From contig NZ_LN831279.1 of NCBI RefSeq assembly GCF_900069005.2, positions 1,877,139 to 1,941,138 on the forward strand: DNA of 64,000 nt. The letters run 5' to 3'. Each line of letters opens with the position of its first letter. Within the stretch, counting starts at the first letter, position 1. This DNA is from Paenibacillus sp. GM2. Its GTDB lineage: Bacteria; Bacillota; Bacilli; Paenibacillales; Paenibacillaceae. Positions 35,378 to 43,519 of the stretch are shown piece after piece. The notes beneath the pieces are model-generated. The model was not told where the DNA came from and did no database searches. It was given only the letters and a program-made list of their open reading frames with translations. A program made the position numbers and the translations under genes.

Positions 35378-37468
35378 TTATGGCCACCATAGCACTTTAT
35401 CACTTAAACCTAATCGATGAAGTTGAACACGTACCTCTTCGATATGCTCCGGGTACATTTTCGTTGTATCGATAATTACATTTTCGCCCGTGGATAGCGA
35501 TTTTTCAATGTCAGAGATCGCCTTATCCAGCGAGTATCCCTTGGGAGCGTACTTAGAGTGCCATCCTTTCACATCCCATTTGACGCCATTTCCATCAATA
35601 AACTCTGCCCCGGCCGGATTGGGATCCCTGCGAATAGGACCCGGCAAATCTCCTCGGGCCTCCAGCTCCAGTCCGGCCTGTCTTTCGATTTTTGACTTCC
35701 CGTTTATTTTAAAATTTTTGGCGGGATCTTTAGCTAAATTCTCGTAATCATCAACGGTTCTATGAAAATAATGCCCTTGATCTCCGTATTTGTCCATCAG
35801 GTCTTGATAATAATCCGGAGCAGTCTCTCTGATGTGGTCCAATTCGGCTTTTGACAGCCTTGGGGGCTTGGGCTCAGGAGCACTGACCCCTGGCTTCCGG
35901 GAACCCAACTTATCCAGAAGCTTGCGCCCATAATGGCGCGCTTTCCGTCCCGCCCACTTCAGCGCTCTGCCGAACGGAATCCGGCTTAATACAATCCCTA
36001 TCGCGACGGATAGCGCATTTTCGGGAGTGAGCAGCCTCTTCGGATGACGGATATAGCCGGCAATCTCATGACCGCTCCCGGCGATGCCCCAACCTGTCAT
36101 AACAATACCAAACGCGGGCCAAAATCCGACGAACAGCAGCGATAAAGCAAGAGCGCCGAGCAGAATGGCCCCCTGTTGGTACCCGTCGAGGCGATCCCAC
36201 CAGTTCTGCAGCGAATCAAACATACAGGCGAAGCAGGACGCTTCCCCTCCTCCGGCATAGGCCCCGATGCCGGCAAACCAACCAACCCCGAGCAGAATCA
36301 GCGCAAGTCCGGTCAGGACCCGGTAAAGCGCTTTGACCCTGGCATCTATAGGCTCCCGTCTGCTGGCCGCTTCGTTGTTTCCATAGAGCATAACGAATCC
36401 AAGCTCTCTGCGCTCACGATAAAAGCCCAGCCAATACATGAATTTCCCACGCTCAACCAAAAAAGAGCGACTCATATTCCACAGCTCGGTAAACGGATTA
36501 AGGAACCGTTCATTCGGCAATAAAGGCAGCCGTTTTCGTATTTGGTTCAACGTCCAGTAATCGGCAACTAGCGAAACAATCAGCATCAGCAGGAATACAG
36601 GCTGAGTCTTATATCCGCTGCCGGTCCAGTCATGAAGCTTGAGCACCCATCCGGGCAATTCATACTGACCGTTATACGCCGCGTGATCGAGGATGGACCA
36701 TAGCAGAATGATGGCCGGGAACAAAAAAATCCATTTCGTCAGCCTTGATCGCAGCCTGTAAGCGATGCCACACGCCAATGCGATCATAGCGGTATGTACA
36801 GGATGACCCACGGTCATCACCGTTGGAAATATACTTTCCTCGAAACGACCGGGAAACAGCGAGAACAAATCCCAGTGAATCGTCTTGCCGCCCAGCAAGG
36901 TATAGCCGTAGCCGAATGTGCCAGGATTCAGCCACCTCCGGGTTAGCTCCTCGATCAGTTGGAAGCCTACGCCCGTCGCGGCACCCATCAGCGTGTAATC
37001 GCTGAAGCTCAAGGCTGAAGCCCGGCGCGAGAACAACAGGAAGGCGGCCAAAGGAAGCAGCTTCCACAGCTCTTCGAAGATGGGCGTTACGACGGCTACA
37101 GACCAAGTGTCGGAAGTTCTTCCGTTGAAGATCAGGTGGAAGGTATTAACCGTTAGCGTTGTAAAAGGCACGACCAGAAAAACGCCGGCCAGCACAAACG
37201 GGATGATTTGTTTCCAGGGCAGCGTCTTGCTCCGGCACAGAAGCCAAAATTGCAAGAGCACATAGAATGACCATAAATATTGCACCAGCATCGTGCGTGA
37301 TTCTTTAAAGAAGAACAAGCTTAACACAAAGGCGATTAGCGATATCCAGGAAATTATCGTGTACACCGTTCTAATGAACGGAAACCTCTCGATCCATGAG
37401 CGGCAAATGCAAATGATATTTTCCAGAAAATCCCGGACTCCGGTTCGGATGGACCAGATCATATTCAT
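35378..37468 (-). CDS. PrsW-like membrane protease fused to CdiA-type nuclease toxin domain
   Basis: A 696-residue protein with an unusual architecture. Residues 1-310 form a multi-helix membrane domain with PrsW metalloprotease signatures: FEELWK (E132, E133, K136), a second IEE (E173-E174), GHPVH (H222, H225) and DH (261-262). Two more membrane segments lie at about 385-405 and 432-460. A basic, proline-rich linker (500-545) leads to a soluble C-terminal region. The last 80 residues (AEFIDGNGVKWDVKGWHSKY, then SLDKAISDIEKSLSTGENVI, IDTTK, KVLWWP) fit the CdiA C-terminal tRNase family, with W-D-V-K as probable nuclease motif. So it seems to be a membrane-delivered or self-processing polymorphic toxin. 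The next gene, a pentapeptide-repeat protein, may give immunity. Good ribosome site GGAGGTG. Confidence 0.82.
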   Translation of the reverse strand: MNMIWSIRTGVRDFLENIICICRSWIERFPFIRTVYTIISWISLIAFVLSLFFFKESRTMLVQYLWSFYVLLQFWLLCRSKTLPWKQIIPFVLAGVFLVVPFTTLTVNTFHLIFNGRTSDTWSVAVVTPIFEELWKLLPLAAFLLFSRRASALSFSDYTLMGAATGVGFQLIEELTRRWLNPGTFGYGYTLLGGKTIHWDLFSLFPGRFEESIFPTVMTVGHPVHTAMIALACGIAYRLRSRLTKWIFLFPAIILLWSILDHAAYNGQYELPGWVLKLHDWTGSGYKTQPVFLLMLIVSLVADYWTLNQIRKRLPLLPNERFLNPFTELWNMSRSFLVERGKFMYWLGFYRERRELGFVMLYGNNEAASRREPIDARVKALYRVLTGLALILLGVGWFAGIGAYAGGGEASCFACMFDSLQNWWDRLDGYQQGAILLGALALSLLFVGFWPAFGIVMTGWGIAGSGHEIAGYIRHPKRLLTPENALSVAIGIVLSRIPFGRALKWAGRKARHYGRKLLDKLGSRKPGVSAPEPKPPRLSKAELDHIRETAPDYYQDLMDKYGDQGHYFHRTVDDYENLAKDPAKNFKINGKSKIERQAGLELEARGDLPGPIRRDPNPAGAEFIDGNGVKWDVKGWHSKYAPKGYSLDKAISDIEKSLSTGENVIIDTTKMYPEHIEEVRVQLHRLGLSDKVLWWP

Positions 37469-37763
37469 GGGACACCTCCTATGAAATCCGTTAATGACTG
37501 TTCTTGTTCTGATTCAGAACCTCTATATTCATGTCACCTTATGCAGTAGAGAAAAATCTTATCCGAGCAGACTAGTATAATGTCGTTTCCTCCATGTTCC
37601 GTAGCATTTGGAATTCCTAATTTCTATTGTGGATAATCATACCTTACAAACCGATCATTTACACTCAAAAATGGATAAAAAAATAAATATTAGACTTTAT
37701 TCCCATACCGATCGAACCAGGAATAGGCCTATGAAACTGACAGGGGATTTTACTTAAGGGCTG
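37469..37763. promoter_or_regulatory. AT-rich upstream region of the toxin gene with a palindrome
   Basis: The 342-bp gap between the toxin start and the glycosyltransferase stop is AT-rich and has no gene. At 37506-37520 GTTCTGA-T-TCAGAAC is a perfect 7-bp inverted repeat about 40 bp upstream of the toxin ATG, a candidate operator. A TATACT-like hexamer is present on the minus strand near 37574 but no complete promoter is convincing. Confidence 0.4.
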
Positions 37764-37793
37764 CAAAAAAAATCTCCCCAACGAGTTGGGAAG
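37764..37793 (-). terminator. Terminator of the glycosyltransferase gene
   Basis: On the minus strand TTCCCAAC and GTTGGGGA form the stem, followed by GATTTTTTTT. It starts about 20 bp past the stop codon. Confidence 0.82.
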
Positions 37794-37810
37794 ACAGGTG
37801 TTCTCAGCAT

Positions 37811-39001
37811 TTACCTTATATGATTGAAAATCTCATCCACCGCCTGACGATACCCACCGGAAGATCGCAGAGAATCCTGCATTTTTGCAGCGGCTATCCG
37901 GAAAGAGGTTTCGTTCAGCACATGATCTGCCGCTTCGCGGAGTTGGTCTGCTGTCAAGGATGGCATTTGCAAGGTGATGCCCGCTCCAATATGGGCGACT
38001 TGCTCGGCAATCAAGGGCTGATCCGCACTAAGGGGGAGAACGATAAGCGGAACGCCATAATAGAGGCCCTCATGGGCACTATTCATCCCGCCATGGGTAA
38101 TGAACAATTTCACATTTTGAAGTACATCCGTTTGTGGAACATAATTTTTCACGATAAGATTCTCGGGGATATTTCCCAGATCAGAGACCTGAACTCGATC
38201 CCCTACAGACAAAATGATCTTATGCTGCGTATCCTTGAAGGCCGCGAAACAGAGCTGATAGAACTCCACGGCTTGATTAAAGACAGTTCCCAAGGAGATG
38301 TAAATGGAGCCATTCTGCTTAAGCTCTGTATAGTCAAAGCTGTCTGGATTGAACCGTGCAGAGATGGAGGGTCCAACAAATTTATAGGATGAATCAAATG
38401 CTCCCGCCTCAGGCTGGAACTCTCTCGTTGTATATACAAGCGTGAGTGGAGCGGGATTACAATATACTTCGTAAGGCGAAGGACTCTCTACTCCATATTG
38501 ATCCTTCACCATCTTCGCCAGGCTATAAAATTTATCTTTGATCGGTCCGGCAATCTCTGCGGGAGCTTCGGTCATAAACGATTGCAGCGTCTGATTGACG
38601 GAGGCTTCGGTCTCGGCAAAAGTAGTGCACGAGCTAATAGCCGGCAGCTTAAGAATTTGCGCGAGGAGCCGTCCACAGCCGAACATGGAATCATGAATGA
38701 TATAATCAAAGTGCTCTCCCTTAATTTGTTCAAGGACGCTCGGGATAACAATATCGGCCGTAAGCAAAAGCCCGTTGATCCTTTCGAGCAAATAATTTCT
38801 GCCGCCGGAGATAAAAGCCTTAATAAACCTCTGATCGTCAAAGGTTCGCACTGTCGCCCCCGTCTTCTCCATCCGTTCCCGAAAAGCCTCGATACAGAAG
38901 TACACGACCTCTTCGCCGCGTGATATTAGCTCCTGCACTACTCCGATCGTGGGGTTAATATGTCCCTCTGACCCAGCATTAATAAATAACACACGCGCCA
39001 T
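37811..39001 (-). CDS. Macrolide-type (MGT) UDP-glycosyltransferase
   Basis: A GT1 (GT-B fold) enzyme of 396 residues from the ATG at 39001, chosen because AAAGGGAG lies eight bases upstream (an in-frame GTG three codons earlier overlaps that site). The N-terminal acceptor domain starts ARVLFINAGSEGHINPTIGV. The C-terminal donor domain has the UDP-sugar signature FITHGGMNSAHEGLYYGVPLIVLPLSADQPLIAEQV. Relatives glycosylate macrolides, flavonoids or other lipophilic compounds and so inactivate them. It is a single gene, not in a biosynthetic cluster, which suggests a detoxification role. Acceptor unknown. Confidence 0.92.
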   Translation of the reverse strand: MARVLFINAGSEGHINPTIGVVQELISRGEEVVYFCIEAFRERMEKTGATVRTFDDQRFIKAFISGGRNYLLERINGLLLTADIVIPSVLEQIKGEHFDYIIHDSMFGCGRLLAQILKLPAISSCTTFAETEASVNQTLQSFMTEAPAEIAGPIKDKFYSLAKMVKDQYGVESPSPYEVYCNPAPLTLVYTTREFQPEAGAFDSSYKFVGPSISARFNPDSFDYTELKQNGSIYISLGTVFNQAVEFYQLCFAAFKDTQHKIILSVGDRVQVSDLGNIPENLIVKNYVPQTDVLQNVKLFITHGGMNSAHEGLYYGVPLIVLPLSADQPLIAEQVAHIGAGITLQMPSLTADQLREAADHVLNETSFRIAAAKMQDSLRSSGGYRQAVDEIFNHIR

Positions 39002-39044
39002 ATGTATCACTCCCTTTAAACTCTTGTAGAAACATTATTGCATA

Positions 39045-39078
39045 AAAAGACCGCCGGAGAAATTTCCGACAGTCTTTG
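39045..39078 (-). terminator. Terminator after the DUF6254-like micropeptide
   Basis: Minus strand stem AAAGACxGxCGGA / TCCGxCxGTCTTT with a short AT loop and T5 tail. It lies between the 34-codon gene and the glycosyltransferase start. Confidence 0.7.
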
Positions 39079-39099
39079 TCAGGCATGAAGTATACTCTC

Positions 39100-39204
39100 C
39101 TATTCGCTGGACAATTCCTTTAACGACTTGATCTTGCCATGAGGGTGCTGTTCTTGCTTTCGAGACTTCCAGGCAGCTTCTTTCCTTCTTTTCTGGTGAG
39201 CCAT
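39100..39204 (-). CDS. DUF6254-like basic micropeptide, 34 residues
   Basis: AGGAGG lies nine bases before an ATG that opens MAHQKRRKEAAWKSRKQEQH, then PHGKIKSLKELSSE and stop. The product is strongly basic, and the Q-H-P-H-G-K-x-K-S pattern is what I recall of the short DUF6254 family found across Bacilli. Function unknown; nucleic-acid contact is possible because of the charge. It has its own terminator. It is too short for standard gene finders. Confidence 0.68.
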   Translation of the reverse strand: MAHQKRRKEAAWKSRKQEQHPHGKIKSLKELSSE

Positions 39205-39297
39205 AGCACATATCCTCCTCTGGAAAATGAGATGTATACCACTACCTTAGGTTGCCATTCCTGGGGGATATCATTCAGACGACAGCTGCCTGTATGA

Positions 39298-40197
39298 CTA
39301 ACTATTTAATCTCTGCTGGAGGATGGATATCAGCTCTTCCGCGGAGTTCCAGATCATTGGACGGATCTCTTGTATTTTTACGTTGAGGGTATCCGCATCG
39401 CGACTGTTCATACTCCAAATTACCGGGATGCTCAGCCCAAGGGCGTACCCCGCTGCAAAATATACTTCAGGGGATTGTCCCGTTGCATCCGCGATAATCA
39501 ATTTACTGTCCGCTATAAGCTCCAGGGAGTACTTTTCGCCATGAGGCGTTGTTGCCGTTGCATGTGTAAGCAATCGCGGCAGATAACCATATTGCTCGAC
39601 AATCGGTAATATTCTTCCCTGCCATTCCTGGCTCAAATCCCCATCATTCGCGATAAGGATCGTGCATGGCTTCAGCTTCTTGCCCCCGGCACTTGCCGCC
39701 GCTTCGCGCCAGCCTTGCTCCGTAAGTTGAAAGCTCGTTCCTTCTCTAATGATAAGCTGCTCGTTCCTTAATTTATCAATAATATATACGAGCTCTTGCA
39801 GATTAGGGGAATAGGTCAGATTATAATTGCTGGAGAGCGGATGAATGACCACGGATTCCCCTGCACGATCCGAATGCCTATATAAATATTGCAGAAGGCG
39901 GATCCCTTTGTCTTCTATTGTCACAGGAATCGTCGGCGTATTCACAATCGTCTCCAGATCATTGGCCGATAATACGACTGCTTCATCGCGATCCGTTTGC
40001 TCGCGGAGATAGGCCGATATGATATGAAGCATGCTGCGCTTCTTGGGGTGTGGCAACGAATTAATCGATTCGTAGCTGTCTCTATGCAAGCTATAGGACC
40101 CGTCCGGTGAACAGGAACAGCCTAAATATTGATCATAATCGCCTTCCGGTTTAGTCGGTACAATCTCATCGCAGAACAAACAGCGTTTCTTTATCAT
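39298..40197 (-). CDS. Zinc-ribbon protein with TIR/deoxyribosyltransferase-like C-terminal domain
   Basis: A 299-residue cytoplasmic protein I cannot name. The N-terminus carries two Cys pairs (C6/C9, C27/C29), likely a zinc ribbon. A central region (about 95-170) looks like a winged helix, with LVYIIDKLRNEQLIIREGTS. The C-terminal 120 residues are Rossmann-like: CTILIANDGDLSQEWQGRIL, then SKLIIADATGQSPEVYFAAG, YALGLSIPVIW. The IADATGQSPEVYFAAGYALG stretch is typical of the nucleoside-deoxyribosyltransferase/TIR-like superfamily found in many defence and nucleotide-signalling effectors. Single gene with no obvious partner. An effector that degrades or senses nucleotides is a guess. Confidence 0.65.
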   Translation of the reverse strand: MIKKRCLFCDEIVPTKPEGDYDQYLGCSCSPDGSYSLHRDSYESINSLPHPKKRSMLHIISAYLREQTDRDEAVVLSANDLETIVNTPTIPVTIEDKGIRLLQYLYRHSDRAGESVVIHPLSSNYNLTYSPNLQELVYIIDKLRNEQLIIREGTSFQLTEQGWREAAASAGGKKLKPCTILIANDGDLSQEWQGRILPIVEQYGYLPRLLTHATATTPHGEKYSLELIADSKLIIADATGQSPEVYFAAGYALGLSIPVIWSMNSRDADTLNVKIQEIRPMIWNSAEELISILQQRLNS

Positions 40198-40293
40198 AAG
40201 AATTCATCACCTCTTATCCATTTGCTATTCTCTACCATACCAAGATTTCAAATAAAAATGGACAAGAAAAATCTTCCTTATGATAGCAAGGTG

Positions 40294-41172
40294 TTATTTG
40301 AGCGTTCGCGATTTGCTGCTGGATAGATACAAGCCGATAAACACCAGCAGCCCCCCGGAAATCTGAATAAATGTAATCGGTTGACCCAAAATCAGGCCGA
40401 TGATTGCCGTGAATACCGTTATCAAATACATAAAAATCCCGGCTCGCCCCGGTCCCATCTGGCGTATTCCAATATTCCAGAAGACAAAGGCGCCAACAGA
40501 AGGAAACAACCCCATATAGATAATGCCAACCAATGCCTGGGAACTATGAGGAATCTGCAGACCGGTATACAGCACAAAAGGGAGCAGGATAATAAGCGCA
40601 ATCAATACCGACACGGCGGTAGCCGATATCGGAGGAATGGATAGGATTTTCTTGCCAAGAATCGAATAAAAGGTCCAGACCAGGATCGCCAGAATCATAA
40701 GCAAATCCCCAGTATTATATTCAAGTCTAAATATTTGCAGCACTTGTCCTTTGGTCAGAACAAGCAGTACACCACACAAAGACACGAGCAGACCCAGTTT
40801 ATTCTTAAAAGGGATCTTCTCTTTCAAAATAAGCGCCGAGAATAAAGCGATCAATACCGGATTTACAGCATTAACAAGCGAGGCGTTGAGCGACGAAGTA
40901 TAGCGAAGCGCTTCATACAGCAAATAGTTGTAAGCAATAATGCCGGTAAGCGACATGACGAGGAGTATTTTCCAACGGGACCAGACATCCCTCCAATTTG
41001 GCTGCTCAATCCACTGAGCAATCGGAAAGAGTAAAATCACCGCGATCGACCATCTTGAAAAAGTCATTTGCAAGGGGGTCAGCTCCGCAACTACATATTT
41101 GCCAAATATATAATTCCCGGCCCAGAAAATATTCGCCAGCACCAGAAATAATATCACAGTATGTTTCTTCAT
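40294..41172 (-). CDS. DMT-superfamily (EamA) transporter
   Basis: A 292-residue membrane protein with ten hydrophobic helices in two EamA repeats (the first contains NIFWAGNYIFGKYVVAELTP; the second LLMILAILVWTFYSILGKKI). These exporters move amino acids or metabolites. It lies downstream of the ddl/aminotransferase pair but is separated from it by a terminator and 200 bp, so it is a separate unit. Substrate unknown. Confidence 0.9.
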   Translation of the reverse strand: MKKHTVILFLVLANIFWAGNYIFGKYVVAELTPLQMTFSRWSIAVILLFPIAQWIEQPNWRDVWSRWKILLVMSLTGIIAYNYLLYEALRYTSSLNASLVNAVNPVLIALFSALILKEKIPFKNKLGLLVSLCGVLLVLTKGQVLQIFRLEYNTGDLLMILAILVWTFYSILGKKILSIPPISATAVSVLIALIILLPFVLYTGLQIPHSSQALVGIIYMGLFPSVGAFVFWNIGIRQMGPGRAGIFMYLITVFTAIIGLILGQPITFIQISGGLLVFIGLYLSSSKSRTLK

Positions 41173-41311
41173 TATCCGTCACCTCTTGAACCAATGCTCA
41201 GTCAAAAACATGATCACTTTATCATATGAAAGAAGGAAGTAATATCAAATATATCATTGACTCAAGATACCCTACACTCCGCCAGCCGCCTGGCTCACAA
41301 GCAATCTCCAA

Positions 41312-41363
41312 ACAAAAAACAGATCACTTAATGGTGCAGCTTCCCCATCCAGTGATCTGTTTT
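41312..41363 (-). terminator. Terminator of the mocR-ddl-aminotransferase cluster
   Basis: AAAACAGATCACT and AGTGATCTGTTTT form a perfect 13-bp stem around a 22-base loop, ending in a T-run on the minus strand about 12 bp after the aminotransferase stop. Confidence 0.85.
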
Positions 41364-41374
41364 ATTTCATTGCC

Positions 41375-42559
41375 TCAAACCGGCTGCAAAACCTGTACGA
41401 AGCGTCCCAGCCTCTCCAACGCTTGTTCTAACTCAGCGAGCGAGGTAGCATAGGAGCAGCGGATAAAGCCCTCTCCTCCCGATCCGAATACATGACCTGG
41501 CACTACCGCAACCTTCGCTTCCTTCAATAGCCGTAAAGCAAATTGCTCCGATGACATTCCTGTAGAGCTGATAGAAGGGAAGGCATAAAATGCGCCTTCA
41601 GGTTCATGACAGGTTAACCCGATCGCATTTAATCCCGCCACAAACAGCTTGCGACGTTCATTGTAGCTCGCCATCATCTCATCTTTGGCAGCCAGGCCAT
41701 AACGCAATGATTCGAAAGCTGCAATCTGTGCTATTGTTGGAGCACACATGGCGGTATACTGATGGATTTTCAGCATGCCGGCTATCAGCTCACGCGGGCC
41801 GCAAGCATAACCGACACGCCAGCCTGTCATCGCGAATGCCTTGGAGAAGCCGCTAATCACGATCGTACGCTCCTTCATCCCCGGCAAGGCTGCAAGGCTT
41901 GCATGCTTCCTCCCATAGGTCAGCTCGGCATACACTTCATCCGAAATAACAACCAGATTATGCTCGATCACAAGTTCCGCAATCGGCTGCCAATCCTCTT
42001 TGTTCATAACTGCTCCGGTCGGATTACTCGGATAATTAAGCATCAAAACTTTAGAATGGGGCGTAATCGCCGCCCGCAATGCTTGTGCCGTCAGCTTGAA
42101 CTTCTCCTCTGGCTTCGTTATCACCTCAACAACTTTACCGCCATGCAGATGGGTGATGGGTTCATAGGCTACATAGCTTGGCGCCGGAATCAGCACTTCA
42201 TCTCCCGGATCAAGCACGGCCCGCAGTGCCAGATCCACAGCCTCACTGCTCCCGACCGTCACGAAGATCTCATCACAGGGGTCATAGGAAAGCGCAAAGC
42301 TGTTAGCTAAATAAGAGGAGAGTTCCTCCCGCAGCTCCATCAAGCCGGCGTTGGAGGTATATTTGGTCTTCCCTTCACGCAAGGCCTGAATGCAGGCCTC
42401 GCGCACCTTTTCTGGTGTAACGAAATCCGGTTCCCCCACTCCAAGAGCGATTGTATCTCCACCCGCCGTATTCAGATCAAAGAAAGCGCGGATTCCTGAT
42501 GGCCGAATCTCCCGTACGCTGGAGGACAAAAATGGCCCTGCATTCTTCTCGTTATACAT
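41375..42559 (-). CDS. PLP-dependent class I aminotransferase (PatA-like)
   Basis: Fold-type I aminotransferase, 394 residues. Conserved sites: ALGVGEPDFVTP, NYPSNPTGAVMNKEDW, VISDEVYAELTY (cofactor-binding Asp and Tyr) and the Schiff-base Lys in SGFSKAFAMTGWRVGY. The closest group is the PatA/AspC-like aromatic or branched aminotransferases. It overlaps the upstream ddl gene by eight bases, so the pair is coupled. The linkage to ddl suggests it handles a keto acid or amino acid near D-alanine metabolism, but class I enzymes normally use L-substrates; its role is unproven. Confidence 0.92.
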   Translation of the reverse strand: MYNEKNAGPFLSSSVREIRPSGIRAFFDLNTAGGDTIALGVGEPDFVTPEKVREACIQALREGKTKYTSNAGLMELREELSSYLANSFALSYDPCDEIFVTVGSSEAVDLALRAVLDPGDEVLIPAPSYVAYEPITHLHGGKVVEVITKPEEKFKLTAQALRAAITPHSKVLMLNYPSNPTGAVMNKEDWQPIAELVIEHNLVVISDEVYAELTYGRKHASLAALPGMKERTIVISGFSKAFAMTGWRVGYACGPRELIAGMLKIHQYTAMCAPTIAQIAAFESLRYGLAAKDEMMASYNERRKLFVAGLNAIGLTCHEPEGAFYAFPSISSTGMSSEQFALRLLKEAKVAVVPGHVFGSGGEGFIRCSYATSLAELEQALERLGRFVQVLQPV

Positions 42560-43493
42560 GCTGCAGCTTCCCCCATTCCTCTTCCCGCTCCCGAAGCGAG
42601 CAGGAAATAATACGATCCAGCAGCTGTGTGAAGGTCATTCCTGCCGCTGCCGCGCTCTTGGGCAGCAGGCTGCCAGCAGTCATTCCCGGCAAAGTATTCA
42701 CTTCCAGTACATAAGGGATATCCTGACACAAGATCATATCGACCCGGGCATAAACTTTGCATTGCAGCAGCTGATAGCTGGCAAGCGCCGCCTCGCGCAC
42801 ACGCTGATGGGTAGCTGGAGGAAGCTCGATCACCTTCTCCTCAGCAGCGCCAGTCTCATATTTTGCCGTGTAGTCGAACCACTCCGAATGGGCGGAGCGA
42901 ATACCGATTATCGGCAGCAGCTCCCCATCGATAATCGAGCAGGTAATCTCCATGCCATGAATATACGGTTCAATCAAGATCGTCTGATCCAAAGCGCAGG
43001 ACTCCTGAACAGCCTTCAGCAGTTCGGTCTCATGATGCACGAGCTGGATGCCGATGCTTGATCCCCCCGTGTTTGGCTTCACAATCACCGGATAACCCAA
43101 CCGTTCTACCGCCCGTGGATTATAGTCCTCCATTCCCTGCCAGCAAAGACCTGTCGGCGTATTTATGCCCGCTGCCGCAAGCAGCATCTTGGATAGCCGC
43201 TTATTCATGCAGAGACTGCTTGCCAGAATGCCGCTGCCTGTATACGGAATTCCCAGCGTTTCCAGCGCTCCTTGTACCGTGCCGTCCTCGCCATATTGAC
43301 CATGCAGAGCCAGCAGCGCGAGATCTATTTCAGCCTGCTGTACCTGCCCAATCAAATCCGCACGCTGATCAATCACCATAGGGACCGCCTCATAACGGCT
43401 AGGGTCCAAATGACGGATCATCTCCTGACCTGTCCGGAGCGAAACCTCACGCTCGGAGGAAACACCGCCCATAATCACACCAATCTTCATCAT
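42552..43493 (-). CDS. ddl: D-alanine--D-alanine ligase
   Basis: ATP-grasp enzyme that joins two D-Ala for peptidoglycan precursors, in the cytoplasm. The 313 residues show MKIGVIMGGVSSEREVSLRT, LHGQYGEDGTVQGALETLGI, YPVIVKPNTGGSSIGIQLVH and EVNTLPGMTAGSLLPKSA, all of them family landmarks. Length is close to the shorter DdlB-type. It lies between a MocR regulator gene (26 bp upstream) and an aminotransferase gene. It may be a second, regulated ligase in addition to a housekeeping one elsewhere. Confidence 0.94.
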   Translation of the reverse strand: MMKIGVIMGGVSSEREVSLRTGQEMIRHLDPSRYEAVPMVIDQRADLIGQVQQAEIDLALLALHGQYGEDGTVQGALETLGIPYTGSGILASSLCMNKRLSKMLLAAAGINTPTGLCWQGMEDYNPRAVERLGYPVIVKPNTGGSSIGIQLVHHETELLKAVQESCALDQTILIEPYIHGMEITCSIIDGELLPIIGIRSAHSEWFDYTAKYETGAAEEKVIELPPATHQRVREAALASYQLLQCKVYARVDMILCQDIPYVLEVNTLPGMTAGSLLPKSAAAAGMTFTQLLDRIISCSLREREEEWGKLQHV

Positions 43494-43519
43494 GACACCT
43501 CATTTGTCTGTAGTTATCG

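Noticed and set aside
41226..41453. 75-codon plus-strand frame upstream of the EamA gene
   Set aside because: No ribosome site, and it runs through the aminotransferase terminator.
42390..43061. 223-codon plus-strand frame opposite aminotransferase and ddl
   Set aside because: Covers two well-supported minus-strand genes in antisense.
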